DNA of 64,000 bases from Hymenobacter sp. H14-R3 (GCF_030063445.1 NZ_JASITD010000002.1:78334-142333), one strand, 5' to 3'; positions 33,107 to 41,950 are shown, counted from the stretch's first letter. The notes: generated by a model from the sequence alone, not told the origin. A program made the numbers and translations.

Positions 33107-33956
33107 TATTCCCGCCTCGCACCATGCTGTTGCCTTTGCCATAGCGGCGCAGGCTTTTTTCGGCTTCGGGGTTTAGCTGGGCGGCCTTCGTGAGGTCTTT
33201 GCGGGCTTCGGGCAGGCGGTCGTAGCTGGCGTAGCTAATGCCGCGGTATTCCAGCGCGTCGGCGTAGAGCGAGTCGAGGGCTAGGGCGCGGCTGAAGTCC
33301 GACACGGCGGCCTTGTACTGGTACATCTGCATTTTGGCCACGCCGCGGCCGAAGAAAGCTTCTTTATCATCGGGGCGGAATTTTACCGCGCCGCTAAAGT
33401 CGGTCGAGGCCGCTTTGTACTCGCGCAGCATCAGCTCGTTCACGGCCTTGTTGTAGTACACGTCGGGGTTGCCGCGCATGGTGCGCAGGGCCACCACGTA
33501 GTCGGACTTGGCCTCTTTATAATTTTTCAGGTTGGATTGCGCCTTGGCGCGCTCCAGGTGGGCGCGGGCGTCCTTGGGCTTGGTTTTGAGCACCAGGTTG
33601 GCGCGGGCCAGCTGGTAGCGGTAGTCGGCGGCGCTGAGCTTGCGCTCGGCAGCGCGCTCGGCGCTGGCGGCGCTGGCCGATAGCGCCGTGGGGTCGGCTA
33701 CGGCCGAGGTAGCCTCGGCCGAGGGCGCGTCCAGGGTTTCGTCGGCGGCCACCGCAGGGGCGGCGGGGTCGGGCGTGGGCAGGGCCGTCACATCGGTAGC
33801 AGGGGTTTCGGGAGAAGCCACGGTGGGCGCGCTCCTCGTTACGTCGGCGGAGGAGCTAACGGTGGGCCGGTCGGTTTCGGTAGTAGTGGCGCAACTAGTG
33901 GCCAGCGCCAGCAATGCCAGGGCAACGGGTACGTAAGTAGTAGACAAGTAGCGCAT
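33102..33956 (-). CDS. TPR-repeat lipoprotein
   Basis: The 284-residue protein has a lipoprotein signal peptide (VALALLALATSCATT, Cys at about 22), a Thr/Ala/Pro-rich low-complexity stretch (about 25-95) and then four tetratricopeptide repeats (about 110-270: YRYQLARANLVLKTKPKDA; AKAQSNLKNYKEAKSDY; FGRGVAKMQMYQYKAAVSDF; YRGISYASYDRLPEARKDL). It is probably anchored in a membrane facing the periplasm, as a protein-binding scaffold. Partner and role are unknown. Confidence 0.85.
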   Translation of the reverse strand: MRYLSTTYVPVALALLALATSCATTTETDRPTVSSSADVTRSAPTVASPETPATDVTALPTPDPAAPAVAADETLDAPSAEATSAVADPTALSASAASAERAAERKLSAADYRYQLARANLVLKTKPKDARAHLERAKAQSNLKNYKEAKSDYVVALRTMRGNPDVYYNKAVNELMLREYKAASTDFSGAVKFRPDDKEAFFGRGVAKMQMYQYKAAVSDFSRALALDSLYADALEYRGISYASYDRLPEARKDLTKAAQLNPEAEKSLRRYGKGNSMVRGGNK

Positions 33957-34096
33957 TAGGTAATATAAATAAGCTGGCTAGCCGACCCAGGTATTGGGGC
34001 ATCCGGGACTTCTACGGAAAAGCGCGGCCAGGGTCGCGCTTTGGGAGTAAGCGGCCCTGCAAAAAGCCCGCCGAACCCGTAGCCCGGCACCGGGGT

Positions 34097-34104
34097 TATA
34101 TTTG
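34097..34104 (+). promoter_or_regulatory. Candidate -7 box (TATATTTG) for lpd
   Basis: TATATTTG matches TAnnTTTG, about 60 bases before the lpd start codon, within an otherwise GC-rich stretch. The upstream element was not found. Confidence 0.45.
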
Positions 34105-34163
34105 CCCGCCCCGGTTTCGGCCTGGGCTTTTCCATTTTCCATTCCTCCGCACAACTAAACCTC

Positions 34164-35558
34164 ATGGCATTGCAATTTGACCTGGTAGTAATTGGTTCAG
34201 GGCCTGGTGGCTACGTGGCCGCCATCCGCGCCTCGCAGCTCGGGCTGAAAGTAGGCGTCATCGAGCGCGAAAGCCTTGGCGGCATCTGCCTCAACTGGGG
34301 CTGCATCCCCACCAAGGCCCTGCTCAAAACCGCCCAGGTATACGAGTACCTCCAGCACGCCCAGGACTACGGCCTGACGGTGAAAGAGGCGGGCTTCGAC
34401 TTTGAGGCCGTTATCAAGCGCAGCCGCGGCGTGGCCGATGGCATGAGCAAGGGTATCAATTTCCTGTTCAAAAAGAATAAAATCGAAACCGTGGTGGGCA
34501 CCGGCAAGCTGCTGGCCCCCGGCAAGGTAGAGGTAACCAAGCCCGACGGCACCACCGAAATCGTGGAGGCCAAGAGCATTATTCTGGCCACCGGCACGCG
34601 CGCCCGCCAGCTACCCAACCTGCCCATCGACGACAAAAAAATCATCGGCTACCGCAAGGCCATGACCCCCGACAACCTGCCCAAGCGCATGGTGGTGGTG
34701 GGCTCGGGCGCCATCGGCGTCGAGTTTGCCTACTTCTACCGCACCATGGGCACCGAGGTAACCATTGTGGAGTACCTGCCGCGCATTGTGCCCGTGGAGG
34801 ACGAGGAGGTATCGCGCCAGATGGAGAAATCGTACCGCAAGCTGGGTATCACTATCTTAACTAGCGCCGAGGTAACCAAAGTGGACACCAGCGGCGAGGG
34901 CTGCCAGGTGTTTATCAAGACGGCCAAGGGCGAGCAGCAAATTGCCTGCGATGTGGTACTAAGCGCCGTGGGCGTGCAAACCAACCTCGAAAACATCGGC
35001 CTCGAAGAGCTGGGCATTAAGGTGGAAAAAGGCCGCGTGGTGGTCGATAATTTCTACCAGACCAACGTACCCGGCATCTTCGCCATCGGTGACATTGTGC
35101 CCGGCCCCGCGCTGGCCCACGTAGCGTCGGCCGAAGGCATCATCTGCGTCGAGAAAATAGCCGGTCACCACCCCGAGCCGCTCAACTACCAGAACATTCC
35201 CGGCTGCACCTACGCCCAGCCCGAAATTGCCAGCGTGGGCTTCACCGAGGCCGAGGCTAAGGCCAAGGGCTACGACATCCGGGTGGGCAAGTTTCCGTTC
35301 TCGGCCTCCGGCAAAGCCGCCGCGGCCGGCGTGAAAGATGGCTTCGTAAAAGTCATCTTCGACAAGAAATACGGCGAGTGGTTGGGTGCCCACATGATTG
35401 GGGCCAACGTGACCGAGATGATTGCCGAGGTAGTGGTAGCCCGCAAGCTCGAAACCACCGGCCACGAAATCATTAAATCGGTGCACCCCCACCCCACCAT
35501 GAGCGAGGCCATTATGGAAGCCACGGCGGCCGCCTATGATGAGGTAATTCACCTGTAG
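34164..35558 (+). CDS. lpd: Dihydrolipoyl dehydrogenase (E3)
   Basis: E3 is the FAD enzyme that reoxidises dihydrolipoamide in the pyruvate, 2-oxoglutarate and glycine-cleavage complexes, reducing NAD. The 464-residue protein has the FAD-binding motif VVIGSGPGGYVAA (8-20), the redox-active cysteines in GGICLNWGCIPTK (Cys42, Cys47) and the NAD motif VVVGSGAIGVEFA. It also has the second FAD motif IFAIGDIVPGPALAH and the C-terminal active-site pair in HPHPTMSE (His443, Glu448). It probably serves the E2 encoded at 5652-7361, although other complexes may share it. Confidence 0.96.
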   Translation: MALQFDLVVIGSGPGGYVAAIRASQLGLKVGVIERESLGGICLNWGCIPTKALLKTAQVYEYLQHAQDYGLTVKEAGFDFEAVIKRSRGVADGMSKGINFLFKKNKIETVVGTGKLLAPGKVEVTKPDGTTEIVEAKSIILATGTRARQLPNLPIDDKKIIGYRKAMTPDNLPKRMVVVGSGAIGVEFAYFYRTMGTEVTIVEYLPRIVPVEDEEVSRQMEKSYRKLGITILTSAEVTKVDTSGEGCQVFIKTAKGEQQIACDVVLSAVGVQTNLENIGLEELGIKVEKGRVVVDNFYQTNVPGIFAIGDIVPGPALAHVASAEGIICVEKIAGHHPEPLNYQNIPGCTYAQPEIASVGFTEAEAKAKGYDIRVGKFPFSASGKAAAAGVKDGFVKVIFDKKYGEWLGAHMIGANVTEMIAEVVVARKLETTGHEIIKSVHPHPTMSEAIMEATAAAYDEVIHL

Positions 35559-35591
35559 CCTACTGCTATGTTTCCGCCTCGGCGGCAGTAA

Positions 35592-35620
35592 CCCCGGCAG
35601 CGCTCCTGCCGGGGTTTTAG
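35592..35620 (+). terminator. Terminator after lpd
   Basis: CCCCGGCAGCG and CTGCCGGGG form a GC hairpin followed by TTTTAGTT, about 35 bases after the lpd stop. Confidence 0.75.
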
Positions 35621-35642
35621 TTGGCTTGCTACTGCTCGAACC

Positions 35643-36353
35643 ATGATGCTAAAAAATACCGCTTGGCTTATGCTGGCGTTGTTTGGGCTGGCTGGCTGCA
35701 CTTCCGACGCCGAGAACAAGGCTCTCCACGTGGTGGAAAAATTTTATGGCGGCCACGCCACCTACCTGAAAGGCAGTCATTTCTCGGCCAACGCGCGTGA
35801 GCCCCAGGGTAAATTTCTGCAGTTGAGCCTTGGCGATGTGGACTTTGCCTCTACCTACGGCACCGACCTCGAAGTGCCCGCCGCTAATTGTGCCTACCTG
35901 CTCTACCACCAGATGACGGCCGCCGAGCGCACGGCGTATGACTACCTCAGCATCAAGCTAATAGAAGGCCAGGCCAGCCACACGCTCCCCTTTTCGATGG
36001 CTAGCCTGGCACTGGCCGACCAGGGGGTGAGCCGCCTCACTACCATTATGGCTGCCCTACAACGGCAAGATTACCAATACGTTGTGGCCCGCCTGGACCC
36101 GGCGGCCTTCGGGGCCACCAGCCCCGGTAACATGCCCCCGCGCCTGGCCGCGATTACCCAGCAGCTGACCCCACTGGCCAGCTACCAACTGCTGGGCTAC
36201 GCGCGAGTCAATGGCCGCACCCCCAGCCAGCATAACCTGCGCTTTTACCTGACTGTGCCCGGCCCCACAAAGCCCCGTGCGCTGTGGCTTACCCTCAACC
36301 CCCGCCTTGGGCCCAACGACCCGTTTTTGATTGGTCTTCATCTCTTTAATTAG
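35643..36353 (+). CDS. Hypothetical lipoprotein
   Basis: A 236-residue protein with a lipoprotein signal (LMLALFGLAGCTSD, Cys20). The mature part has a region resembling small alpha/beta periplasmic domains (HVVEKFYGGHATYLKG; FASTYGTDLEVPAANCAYLLYH) and a C-terminal half rich in beta-strand. No known family is recognised. MMLK offers two adjacent start codons. It has its own terminator region downstream, shared with the convergent YceI gene. Confidence 0.7.
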   Translation: MMLKNTAWLMLALFGLAGCTSDAENKALHVVEKFYGGHATYLKGSHFSANAREPQGKFLQLSLGDVDFASTYGTDLEVPAANCAYLLYHQMTAAERTAYDYLSIKLIEGQASHTLPFSMASLALADQGVSRLTTIMAALQRQDYQYVVARLDPAAFGATSPGNMPPRLAAITQQLTPLASYQLLGYARVNGRTPSQHNLRFYLTVPGPTKPRALWLTLNPRLGPNDPFLIGLHLFN

Positions 36354-36357
36354 CCGC

Positions 36358-36434
36358 TGCAACCACGCTGCCCAAGTCAAAAGGCCGCTTCCCAAGCTGG
36401 GAAGCGGCCTTTTGACTTGGGCAGCGTGGTTGCA
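36358..36434. repeat. Perfect hairpin with 37-base arms between convergent genes
   Basis: Arms 36358-36394 and 36398-36434 are exact inverted copies with only a 3-base loop. The inner AAAAGGCCGCTTCCCA part is an ordinary bidirectional terminator, but it is extended by 21 more perfectly paired bases (from TGCAACCACGCTGCCCAAGT). It separates the lipoprotein gene and the yceI-like gene. Confidence 0.95.
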
Positions 36435-36445
36435 CGCAACAGAAA

Positions 36446-37084
36446 TTATTGCTTGGCTACAATATTGAAAACCAGCGTAAAGTCATCGTTGATAGCCTTG
36501 TCGCCAATGCTGTCGAAGAAGGTTTTGGAGCCGTACTTCAGGCCGAACTTGGTGCGGTCGATGGTCACCTTGCCGGTGGCGGCGGCCACGCCGTTTTTCA
36601 CACCCACTTTGGCGGGGAAGCTGATGGCCTGCGTCACGCCCTTGATGGTCATGTCGCCGTTGATGGTGGCATTATCGGCCGTGGCGGCGGCGCCGGCAAT
36701 GGGCTTAATACTGGTGATTTTGAAGGTCGAGGTAGGAAACTTCTCCGAGCTGAAAAAGTCGTCGCCGCTCATGTGGCCCACAAACTTGGCGTGGTTTTCG
36801 GCATCGGTGATGTCGGTGGCCTTCATGGTCTTCATGTCCACGGTTACCATGCCACCAACTACCTGGTTACCATTTACTTGCAAATCACCGCCCGTAAACT
36901 GCATCGTGCCGTTGTGGCCGTGCGTTACGGCTTTGCCTTCCCAGCCCAGGGTGCTGAGCTGCGGCTGCAGCTTGTACACGGCCACGGCCTTAGCAGCTAC
37001 CTTAGTGGGGGCAGTGTAGGCGAAGGCAGCAGGAGCAGCGAGCAGGGCAGCACCGAGCAGGGCGGGCATCAAGAACTTTTTCAT
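36446..37084 (-). CDS. YceI family periplasmic lipid-binding protein
   Basis: The 212-residue protein has a signal peptide (LMPALLGAALLAAPAAFA) and a YceI-type lipocalin-like beta-barrel: VYKLQPQLSTLGWEGKAVTHGHNGTMQF, GDLQVNGNQVVGGMVTVDM, HMSGDDFFSSEKFPTSTFKITSI and INGDMTIKGVTQAISFPA. Such proteins bind isoprenoid chains, and a role in quinone handling or stress is common. A MarR regulator gene lies upstream on the same strand, an arrangement frequent in Bacteroidota, which suggests regulation by it. Confidence 0.95.
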   Translation of the reverse strand: MKKFLMPALLGAALLAAPAAFAYTAPTKVAAKAVAVYKLQPQLSTLGWEGKAVTHGHNGTMQFTGGDLQVNGNQVVGGMVTVDMKTMKATDITDAENHAKFVGHMSGDDFFSSEKFPTSTFKITSIKPIAGAAATADNATINGDMTIKGVTQAISFPAKVGVKNGVAAATGKVTIDRTKFGLKYGSKTFFDSIGDKAINDDFTLVFNIVAKQ

Positions 37085-37175
37085 GGTTGGGGGTACTTAA
37101 AAAAGAAAAAAGGGAGAATGAAAACTAGTGTGGGCAATAGGTTGGCACCACATCAAGGGAGGCGCCAGCCAATTT

Positions 37176-37631
37176 TTATGCCCGAATTTTGTCGAGTAGC
37201 TGGTTAAGCAATTGGTATTCACTGTCGGTGAGCGTGTTCAGGCCGTTCTGGCGCACATCGACCAGGCCGCTCTCGTCAATCTGGCGCAGCAGGCCCAGGC
37301 CGGCTTCGGTAATGCGGATGTCCACGGCGCGGCGGTTGGCGGGGCACACGGTGCGCGTGACGAGCTTTTTTTCCTCCAGCTTGTCCACAATGCGCGAGGC
37401 GTTGCTGGTTTTATCCAGCATGCGCTCGATGAGCAGGGCCACGGTGGCGGGTAGCGGGTGCTGGCCGCGCAAAATGCGCAGCACGTTAAATTGCGGCAGT
37501 GTAATGCCAAGGGGCCGGAAGGCGGCCGCCTGGCGCAAGGATAGCCAGCCCGATGTGAACAGGATGTTCAGGTAGGCTTTCTGGCCTTCGCTTTGGAAGG
37601 TGGGTTGCTTGATTTCGTCTTCTAGGCGCAC
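37176..37631 (-). CDS. MarR family transcriptional regulator
   Basis: A 151-residue winged-helix regulator: ITLPQFNVLRILRG (helix 2), LLIERMLDKTSNASRIVDKLEEKKLVTRT (recognition helix) and CPANRRAVDIRITEAG (the DxR wing). It probably represses itself and the yceI gene downstream, with release by a small molecule. A near-perfect palindrome in the divergent intergenic region (37663-37687) is the likely operator. Confidence 0.93.
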   Translation of the reverse strand: MRLEDEIKQPTFQSEGQKAYLNILFTSGWLSLRQAAAFRPLGITLPQFNVLRILRGQHPLPATVALLIERMLDKTSNASRIVDKLEEKKLVTRTVCPANRRAVDIRITEAGLGLLRQIDESGLVDVRQNGLNTLTDSEYQLLNQLLDKIRA

Positions 37632-37662
37632 GGTGTTGAACTGATTACGGATGCAAATTTAG

Positions 37663-37687
37663 TGTACATACATTGAATGTAGCTACA
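37663..37687. promoter_or_regulatory. Palindromic operator for the MarR regulator
   Basis: The 25-base site is symmetric about 37675: TGTAnnTACATT on one side and its inverse AATGTAnnTACA on the other, with a perfect inner TACATTGAATGTA. It lies 32 bases upstream of the marR-type start and about 90 bases from the divergent DUF6799 gene, which could be under the same control. Confidence 0.7.
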
Positions 37688-37774
37688 TCATTAAGAAAAT
37701 TCATCGATTTTTTTTTTGTCGCGTAGAAAGGCCAGCTTTTTAGCCTGCTTCTTCCCTACTCTTTCACCTCTCTT

Positions 37775-38344
37775 ATGCGTCAACCCCACTTTTTTGCCGT
37801 AGCCCTGCTCGGCGCCACGCTGTCGCTCACCGCCCTTTCCAGCCGGGCCCAGTCGGGCGGCACGCCCGTTCGCCCCAACCGCAACGCTCAGTTTGTGTTT
37901 CGCAACGGCGAAGTGGTGCAGCGCCTGGCCACCCGAATTACGCCGCTCACGCAAAACGTACGCTTGCCCAACGGCACCAAAATTAACGTAAAAAGCGGTA
38001 TTGTCGAGTTTCCGGGCGGCAAAATCACCAGCCTGCACGAGGGCGACTACATCAATGCCGAGGGTGGCATTGTATTCAGCACACCCGCCAGCGCCGCGGC
38101 CGCCCGCGGTGATAACTCGGTAACTGCCAATGCTAAATATGATAAGTACGTGCAGGTAGGCACCGCTCCCACCACCATCATTGGCAACGCGCCCAACGAG
38201 CGCGAGCAGCTGCTCACCCAAAAGGTAGAGCTACTCACCCGCAAGGTGGCCCTGCTTCAGCAAACCCACCCCAACCCACCCGACACCGGCGCGGTAGACA
38301 AGCAGTTGCTGGATTTGGATGAGCAGATAAAAGCAGTTAAGTAG
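37775..38344 (+). CDS. Secreted DUF6799 domain protein
   Basis: The 189-residue protein starts with a signal peptide (FFAVALLGATLSLTALSSRAQS). A short beta-rich domain follows (about 38-95: FVFRNGEVVQRLATRITPLTQNVRLPNGTKINVKSG), like DUF6799 of Bacteroidota exported proteins, and the C-terminus is a coiled-coil helix with heptads (REQLLTQKVELLTRKVALLQ). Function is unknown. It is divergent to the MarR gene. Confidence 0.8.
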   Translation: MRQPHFFAVALLGATLSLTALSSRAQSGGTPVRPNRNAQFVFRNGEVVQRLATRITPLTQNVRLPNGTKINVKSGIVEFPGGKITSLHEGDYINAEGGIVFSTPASAAAARGDNSVTANAKYDKYVQVGTAPTTIIGNAPNEREQLLTQKVELLTRKVALLQQTHPNPPDTGAVDKQLLDLDEQIKAVK

Positions 38345-38366
38345 CTGTTAGCCTACTAGTTACTTT

Positions 38367-38413
38367 AAAAAAAGCACGTTATGCTTCCTTACGGTCTGCA
38401 TGACGTGCTTTTT
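38367..38413. terminator. Terminator-like hairpin with CGGTCTGC core
   Basis: AAAAAGCACGT pairs with ACGTGCTTTTT around a 23-base loop TATGCTTCCTTACGGTCTGC plus three bases. The loop is almost identical to that of the palindrome at 27920-27996. It separates the convergent DUF6799 and epimerase genes. Confidence 0.8.
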
Positions 38414-38442
38414 ATTATAAATGATTATAAATCAGCTACTTA

Positions 38443-39447
38443 TTATTTAACAAGCAATGCTCCCTCCTCCTCATCCACCAGCCCAAACGGCTCGTTGCGC
38501 ACAATGAGCAGGCCGTCGAGGTCGTGCACGTCGGCCAGGGCGCTCACTTGCAGCGCCGCCCAGATGCCGAGCGACGTTTCGACCATGCACCCCAGCATGG
38601 GCAGCAGGCCGTGGGCGCGGGTTTGGCGCAGCAGCTCGATGCCGCGCTGGTAGCCACCGGCCTTCATTAGCTTCACATTCACGCCGTGGAACTGCCGGGC
38701 AATATCCTCAAAATCAGCCGTATCGGTTACCGACTCGTCGGCCAGCAGGGGCACGCCCACCCGGGGGCGCAGGTAGCGGTAGTCGGTGGCGCAGGCGGCG
38801 GGCAGGGGCTGCTCCAGCAGCTGCATCCGCAGACCGGGGATGGTGGCAGTTTCTTCCAGAAAGCGCAGCAGGCTGTCGGCATCGGGCCAGGCCTCGTTGC
38901 CATCTACGAGCAGCGGGTGGCCGGGCACGGCGGCGGCCACCGCCCGCAGCAGGTCGAGCCCACCCTCCTGATTTACCTTGATTTTCAATAATTTAAACCG
39001 CCCGGCGCGGTGCTCCTGCATAAAACCGGCCACCGCGCCCGGCTCCATAATGGGCAGCGAAAACGCCGTGGCCACCCGCGGGCTGGGCGCGGGCACGCCC
39101 AGCCACTGCCACACCGGCTGTCCGGCGCGAGCCGCCAGGCAGTGCGTGAGGGCCGATTCCAGGGCAAAGCGCAGGGCGTGGGCCACGGGCCGGGCGGCCA
39201 GCAGCGCCGTGAGGTCGGGCAGGGTGTCGGCCTGGGTTAGGCCGTGGGCCAGCAGGCCGGTAAATTGGGCTTGCAGCAGGGCGGGGGTTTCGCCGTAGCG
39301 CACGTTGGGAGCGGCTTCGCCCCGGCCGCTGGTGCCGGCCTGGGTGGCTTGCAGCACCAGGTTGGTCTTGGTAGCGGAAGCGTTGCGGGCTATTTTCCAG
39401 AGGTAGCGCAGCGGTAGCTCGTGGGCGGTGAGGGTCCAGGTAGTCAT
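38443..39447 (-). CDS. Enolase-superfamily enzyme, dipeptide epimerase-like
   Basis: The 334-residue protein is a muconate-lactonizing-type enolase-superfamily enzyme. It has a capping N-domain (TAHELPLRYLWKIARNASATKTN) and a barrel with the KxK base (LLKIKVN), metal ligands in LLVDGNEAW, QLLEQPLP and LLADESVTD, and the second Lys base in NVKLMKAGG. It is closest in character to L-Ala-D/L-Glu epimerases that act on cell-wall peptides. o-Succinylbenzoate synthase (MenC) belongs to the same superfamily and is otherwise missing from the men genes here, so MenC cannot be excluded from sequence alone. Confidence 0.85.
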   Translation of the reverse strand: MTTWTLTAHELPLRYLWKIARNASATKTNLVLQATQAGTSGRGEAAPNVRYGETPALLQAQFTGLLAHGLTQADTLPDLTALLAARPVAHALRFALESALTHCLAARAGQPVWQWLGVPAPSPRVATAFSLPIMEPGAVAGFMQEHRAGRFKLLKIKVNQEGGLDLLRAVAAAVPGHPLLVDGNEAWPDADSLLRFLEETATIPGLRMQLLEQPLPAACATDYRYLRPRVGVPLLADESVTDTADFEDIARQFHGVNVKLMKAGGYQRGIELLRQTRAHGLLPMLGCMVETSLGIWAALQVSALADVHDLDGLLIVRNEPFGLVDEEEGALLVK

Positions 39448-39576
39448 GGGGGCAAGCGGGCAAATGACGCGGGCAAAGGTGCGGCGCGCGGGGCCGTTGG
39501 GCGCGGGGTAGCGGCCGGTTTCGGCGCTGCCTACCGTACTTTATACCCGAATAGGCCTTCCCCCCATCAATAGTTC

Positions 39577-40989
39577 ATGAAGTTTTCGCGTCTTTCCGGG
39601 CTCGCTGTAGGGCTGGCGGCCCTGGCCATTATCCTCACCCTACTCGCCACCTACGGCCTGCTGGGCCTGCCGCCGGTGGTGCTGAGTGCCATTCGCTGGG
39701 CGGCCCTGGGTGCCATTGCGCTGGCCGTGGCCCCGCGCCGCTCGCTCACCGCCTGGATAGTGCTGGCCATGCTCATCGGCATTGAGCTGGGCCACGATGC
39801 CCCGGCGCTGTCGCTGCACCTCAAAGTGCTGAGCGACGCCTTTTTGCGCCTGGTCAAAACGATTATCGCGCCGCTGGTTTTTGGTACGCTGGTGGTGGGT
39901 ATTGCCGGCCACGCCAACCTCAAGCAGGTGGGCCGCATGGGACTTAAAGCCCTCATTTACTTTGAGGTAGTGACCACGTTTGCCCTGTTTATCGGGCTGG
40001 CGGCCATCAATTTCACCAAGGCCGGCGTGGGCATCCAAAACACGGCCATTGCCGAAAAGGCCGACACGCTGGCCGTGGCCGCGCCGCAGTCGGTGGCCGA
40101 TATCATCCTGCACATTTTCCCCGAAAACATCGCCAAGTCGGTGGCCGAGGGGCAGGTACTGCAAGTGGTGGTGTTTGCCATCATCTTCGCCATCGGCCTG
40201 GCCCTCACCCCCGAAAAGCCGCGCCGCCTGATGCTCGACATGTGCGAAAGCCTGTCGGAAGTAATGTTCAAGTTCACCAACGTGGTCATGTACTTTGCGC
40301 CGCTGGGTGTGGGCGGGGCCATGGCCTACACCGTGGCCAAGCTGGGCTTCGGGCCGCTGCTCAACGCGTTTCAACTGCTGCTTACGCTGTATGGCGCGCT
40401 CATTGCGTTTGTGTTGCTAATCCTGCTGCCGGTGGCGCTGCTCATGCGCATTCCGCTGCGGCGCTTTGTGGCGGCCGTGGCCGAGCCGGTGAGCATTGCC
40501 TTTGCCACCACCAGCAGCGAGGCGGCCCTGCCCCGCGCCATGGAAGCCATGGAAAGCATTGGCGTGCCGCGCCGCATTGTGGCGTTTGTGATGCCCACGG
40601 GCTACTCGTTCAACCTCGACGGCACCACGCTCTACCTCTCGCTGGCGGCCGTGTTTGTGGCGCAGGCGGCGGGCGTGCCCCTCGCGTTTGGCGACCAGAT
40701 GCTGCTCGTGTTCACGCTCATGCTCACCAGCAAGGGCGTGGCGGGTGTGCCCCGTGCCTCGCTCGTAATTTTGCTGGCCACGCTGCCCTCGTTCAACCTG
40801 CCGGCCTGGCCGGTGTTCATCATCCTGGGCATTGATGCGCTCATGGACATGGCCCGCACTGCCGTCAACGTGCTCGGCAATTGCCTGGCCTCGGCCGTAG
40901 TAGCGCGCTGGGAGGGCGAGTTTATCGACAACTACGTGGCCCCGCCCGACCTGATGGCCGTGGAGCCCGCCGAGCTGACCGGCCACTAG
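39577..40989 (+). CDS. Dicarboxylate/amino acid:cation symporter (DAACS)
   Basis: The 470-residue transporter has the GltP/DctA fold with eight membrane helices and two hairpins: VLSDAFLRLVKTIIAPLVFGTLVVGIAG, the serine-rich loop FATTSSEAALPRAMEAME, FVMPTGYSFNLDGTTLYLSLAAVF, the HP2 segment MLTSKGVAGVPRASLVIL and DALMDMARTAVNVLGNCLA. It takes up C4-dicarboxylates, glutamate or aspartate with protons or sodium. It stands alone. Confidence 0.95.
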   Translation: MKFSRLSGLAVGLAALAIILTLLATYGLLGLPPVVLSAIRWAALGAIALAVAPRRSLTAWIVLAMLIGIELGHDAPALSLHLKVLSDAFLRLVKTIIAPLVFGTLVVGIAGHANLKQVGRMGLKALIYFEVVTTFALFIGLAAINFTKAGVGIQNTAIAEKADTLAVAAPQSVADIILHIFPENIAKSVAEGQVLQVVVFAIIFAIGLALTPEKPRRLMLDMCESLSEVMFKFTNVVMYFAPLGVGGAMAYTVAKLGFGPLLNAFQLLLTLYGALIAFVLLILLPVALLMRIPLRRFVAAVAEPVSIAFATTSSEAALPRAMEAMESIGVPRRIVAFVMPTGYSFNLDGTTLYLSLAAVFVAQAAGVPLAFGDQMLLVFTLMLTSKGVAGVPRASLVILLATLPSFNLPAWPVFIILGIDALMDMARTAVNVLGNCLASAVVARWEGEFIDNYVAPPDLMAVEPAELTGH

Positions 40990-41195
40990 ATACCGCTAAA
41001 GTATCATTTTTATGAATAAGCAAACAAAACGTTACTAGGACGTTTTACCTGGGAGAAGGCGGGTAGTGAGTGGCAGTAATTGCGTTCAGCTCTTTAACTT
41101 AGCCCCATGTTTGCCTGGTTCTTTTCTTTATCCCGTTAGCAGCTAATCTGTTCTTTACATAATTCAACATTACCCCGTAGTACTACTTTCCTTAT

Positions 41196-41855
41196 ATGAA
41201 ATTCTATTCTCCTGCGAGCCGCGTTCTTTGGCTGACCACCTTTGCACTGGGCAGCCTCGGGGCTTGCAAGTCGGTGAAAGGCACCTTCTCCTCTACCCCC
41301 ACGGCTACTATCAGTAAGCGCCTGCCCCCGCTGGAAATCACCGCCGACCCCGGCCCGCTGGCCATGAACGATGGGGCCCTGCCCGAAGACCCGCTGCGCA
41401 TGTTTAAGGCCGAGCTACAACGCAATGTGCTGGAGCCCACCGATACCGCCACCTACGGCTACGCCCGCCTGGTGGTAACCAAGGTAAAAACCACCCGCAC
41501 CGGCCGCAGCCTGCAAGCCGCCCAGGTTATTACCTTCTTGATACCCAGCATCTTCGGCGCGCCGCTTGAGTGGTATAAGACTGATATTCAGGCCGAAGTG
41601 CAGATGATGAATGCCAACGGCGAGCTGCTGGGCACCTACACCGGCAAGGGCACCTCCAACGTGAAAGTGGCCATGTACAGCGGCTACTCGCAAACCGAGG
41701 CCCCGCGCCTGGCCGACGTCATTGCCCTGCGCGAGGCCCTGGGCCAGATTCGGCCCCAGCTCGACACCGCCGCCACCCGCCTGCGCCCCCTCATGATGGC
41801 CGGCGGCCAGGTAAACAACCCCACGCTGCCCGGCGGCGGCACTTCCAAGCAATAG
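41196..41855 (+). CDS. Hypothetical lipoprotein
   Basis: A 219-residue protein with a lipobox (FALGSLGACKS, Cys24) and a mature domain carrying beta-strands and the segment LVVTKVKTTRTGRSLQAAQVITFLIPSIFGAPLEWYKTDIQ. No family is recognised. A second lipoprotein gene follows after 95 bases, so the two may be cotranscribed. Confidence 0.75.
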   Translation: MKFYSPASRVLWLTTFALGSLGACKSVKGTFSSTPTATISKRLPPLEITADPGPLAMNDGALPEDPLRMFKAELQRNVLEPTDTATYGYARLVVTKVKTTRTGRSLQAAQVITFLIPSIFGAPLEWYKTDIQAEVQMMNANGELLGTYTGKGTSNVKVAMYSGYSQTEAPRLADVIALREALGQIRPQLDTAATRLRPLMMAGGQVNNPTLPGGGTSKQ

Positions 41856-41950
41856 TTTTTTGGGCGGCGCGGCCGCCGCATCTTTGTTGCCCGGCCCCGG
41901 CGCCGTGCCCGGTGGGCACTGCCGAGGCCGGGTCTTTCGTTATACCGGCC

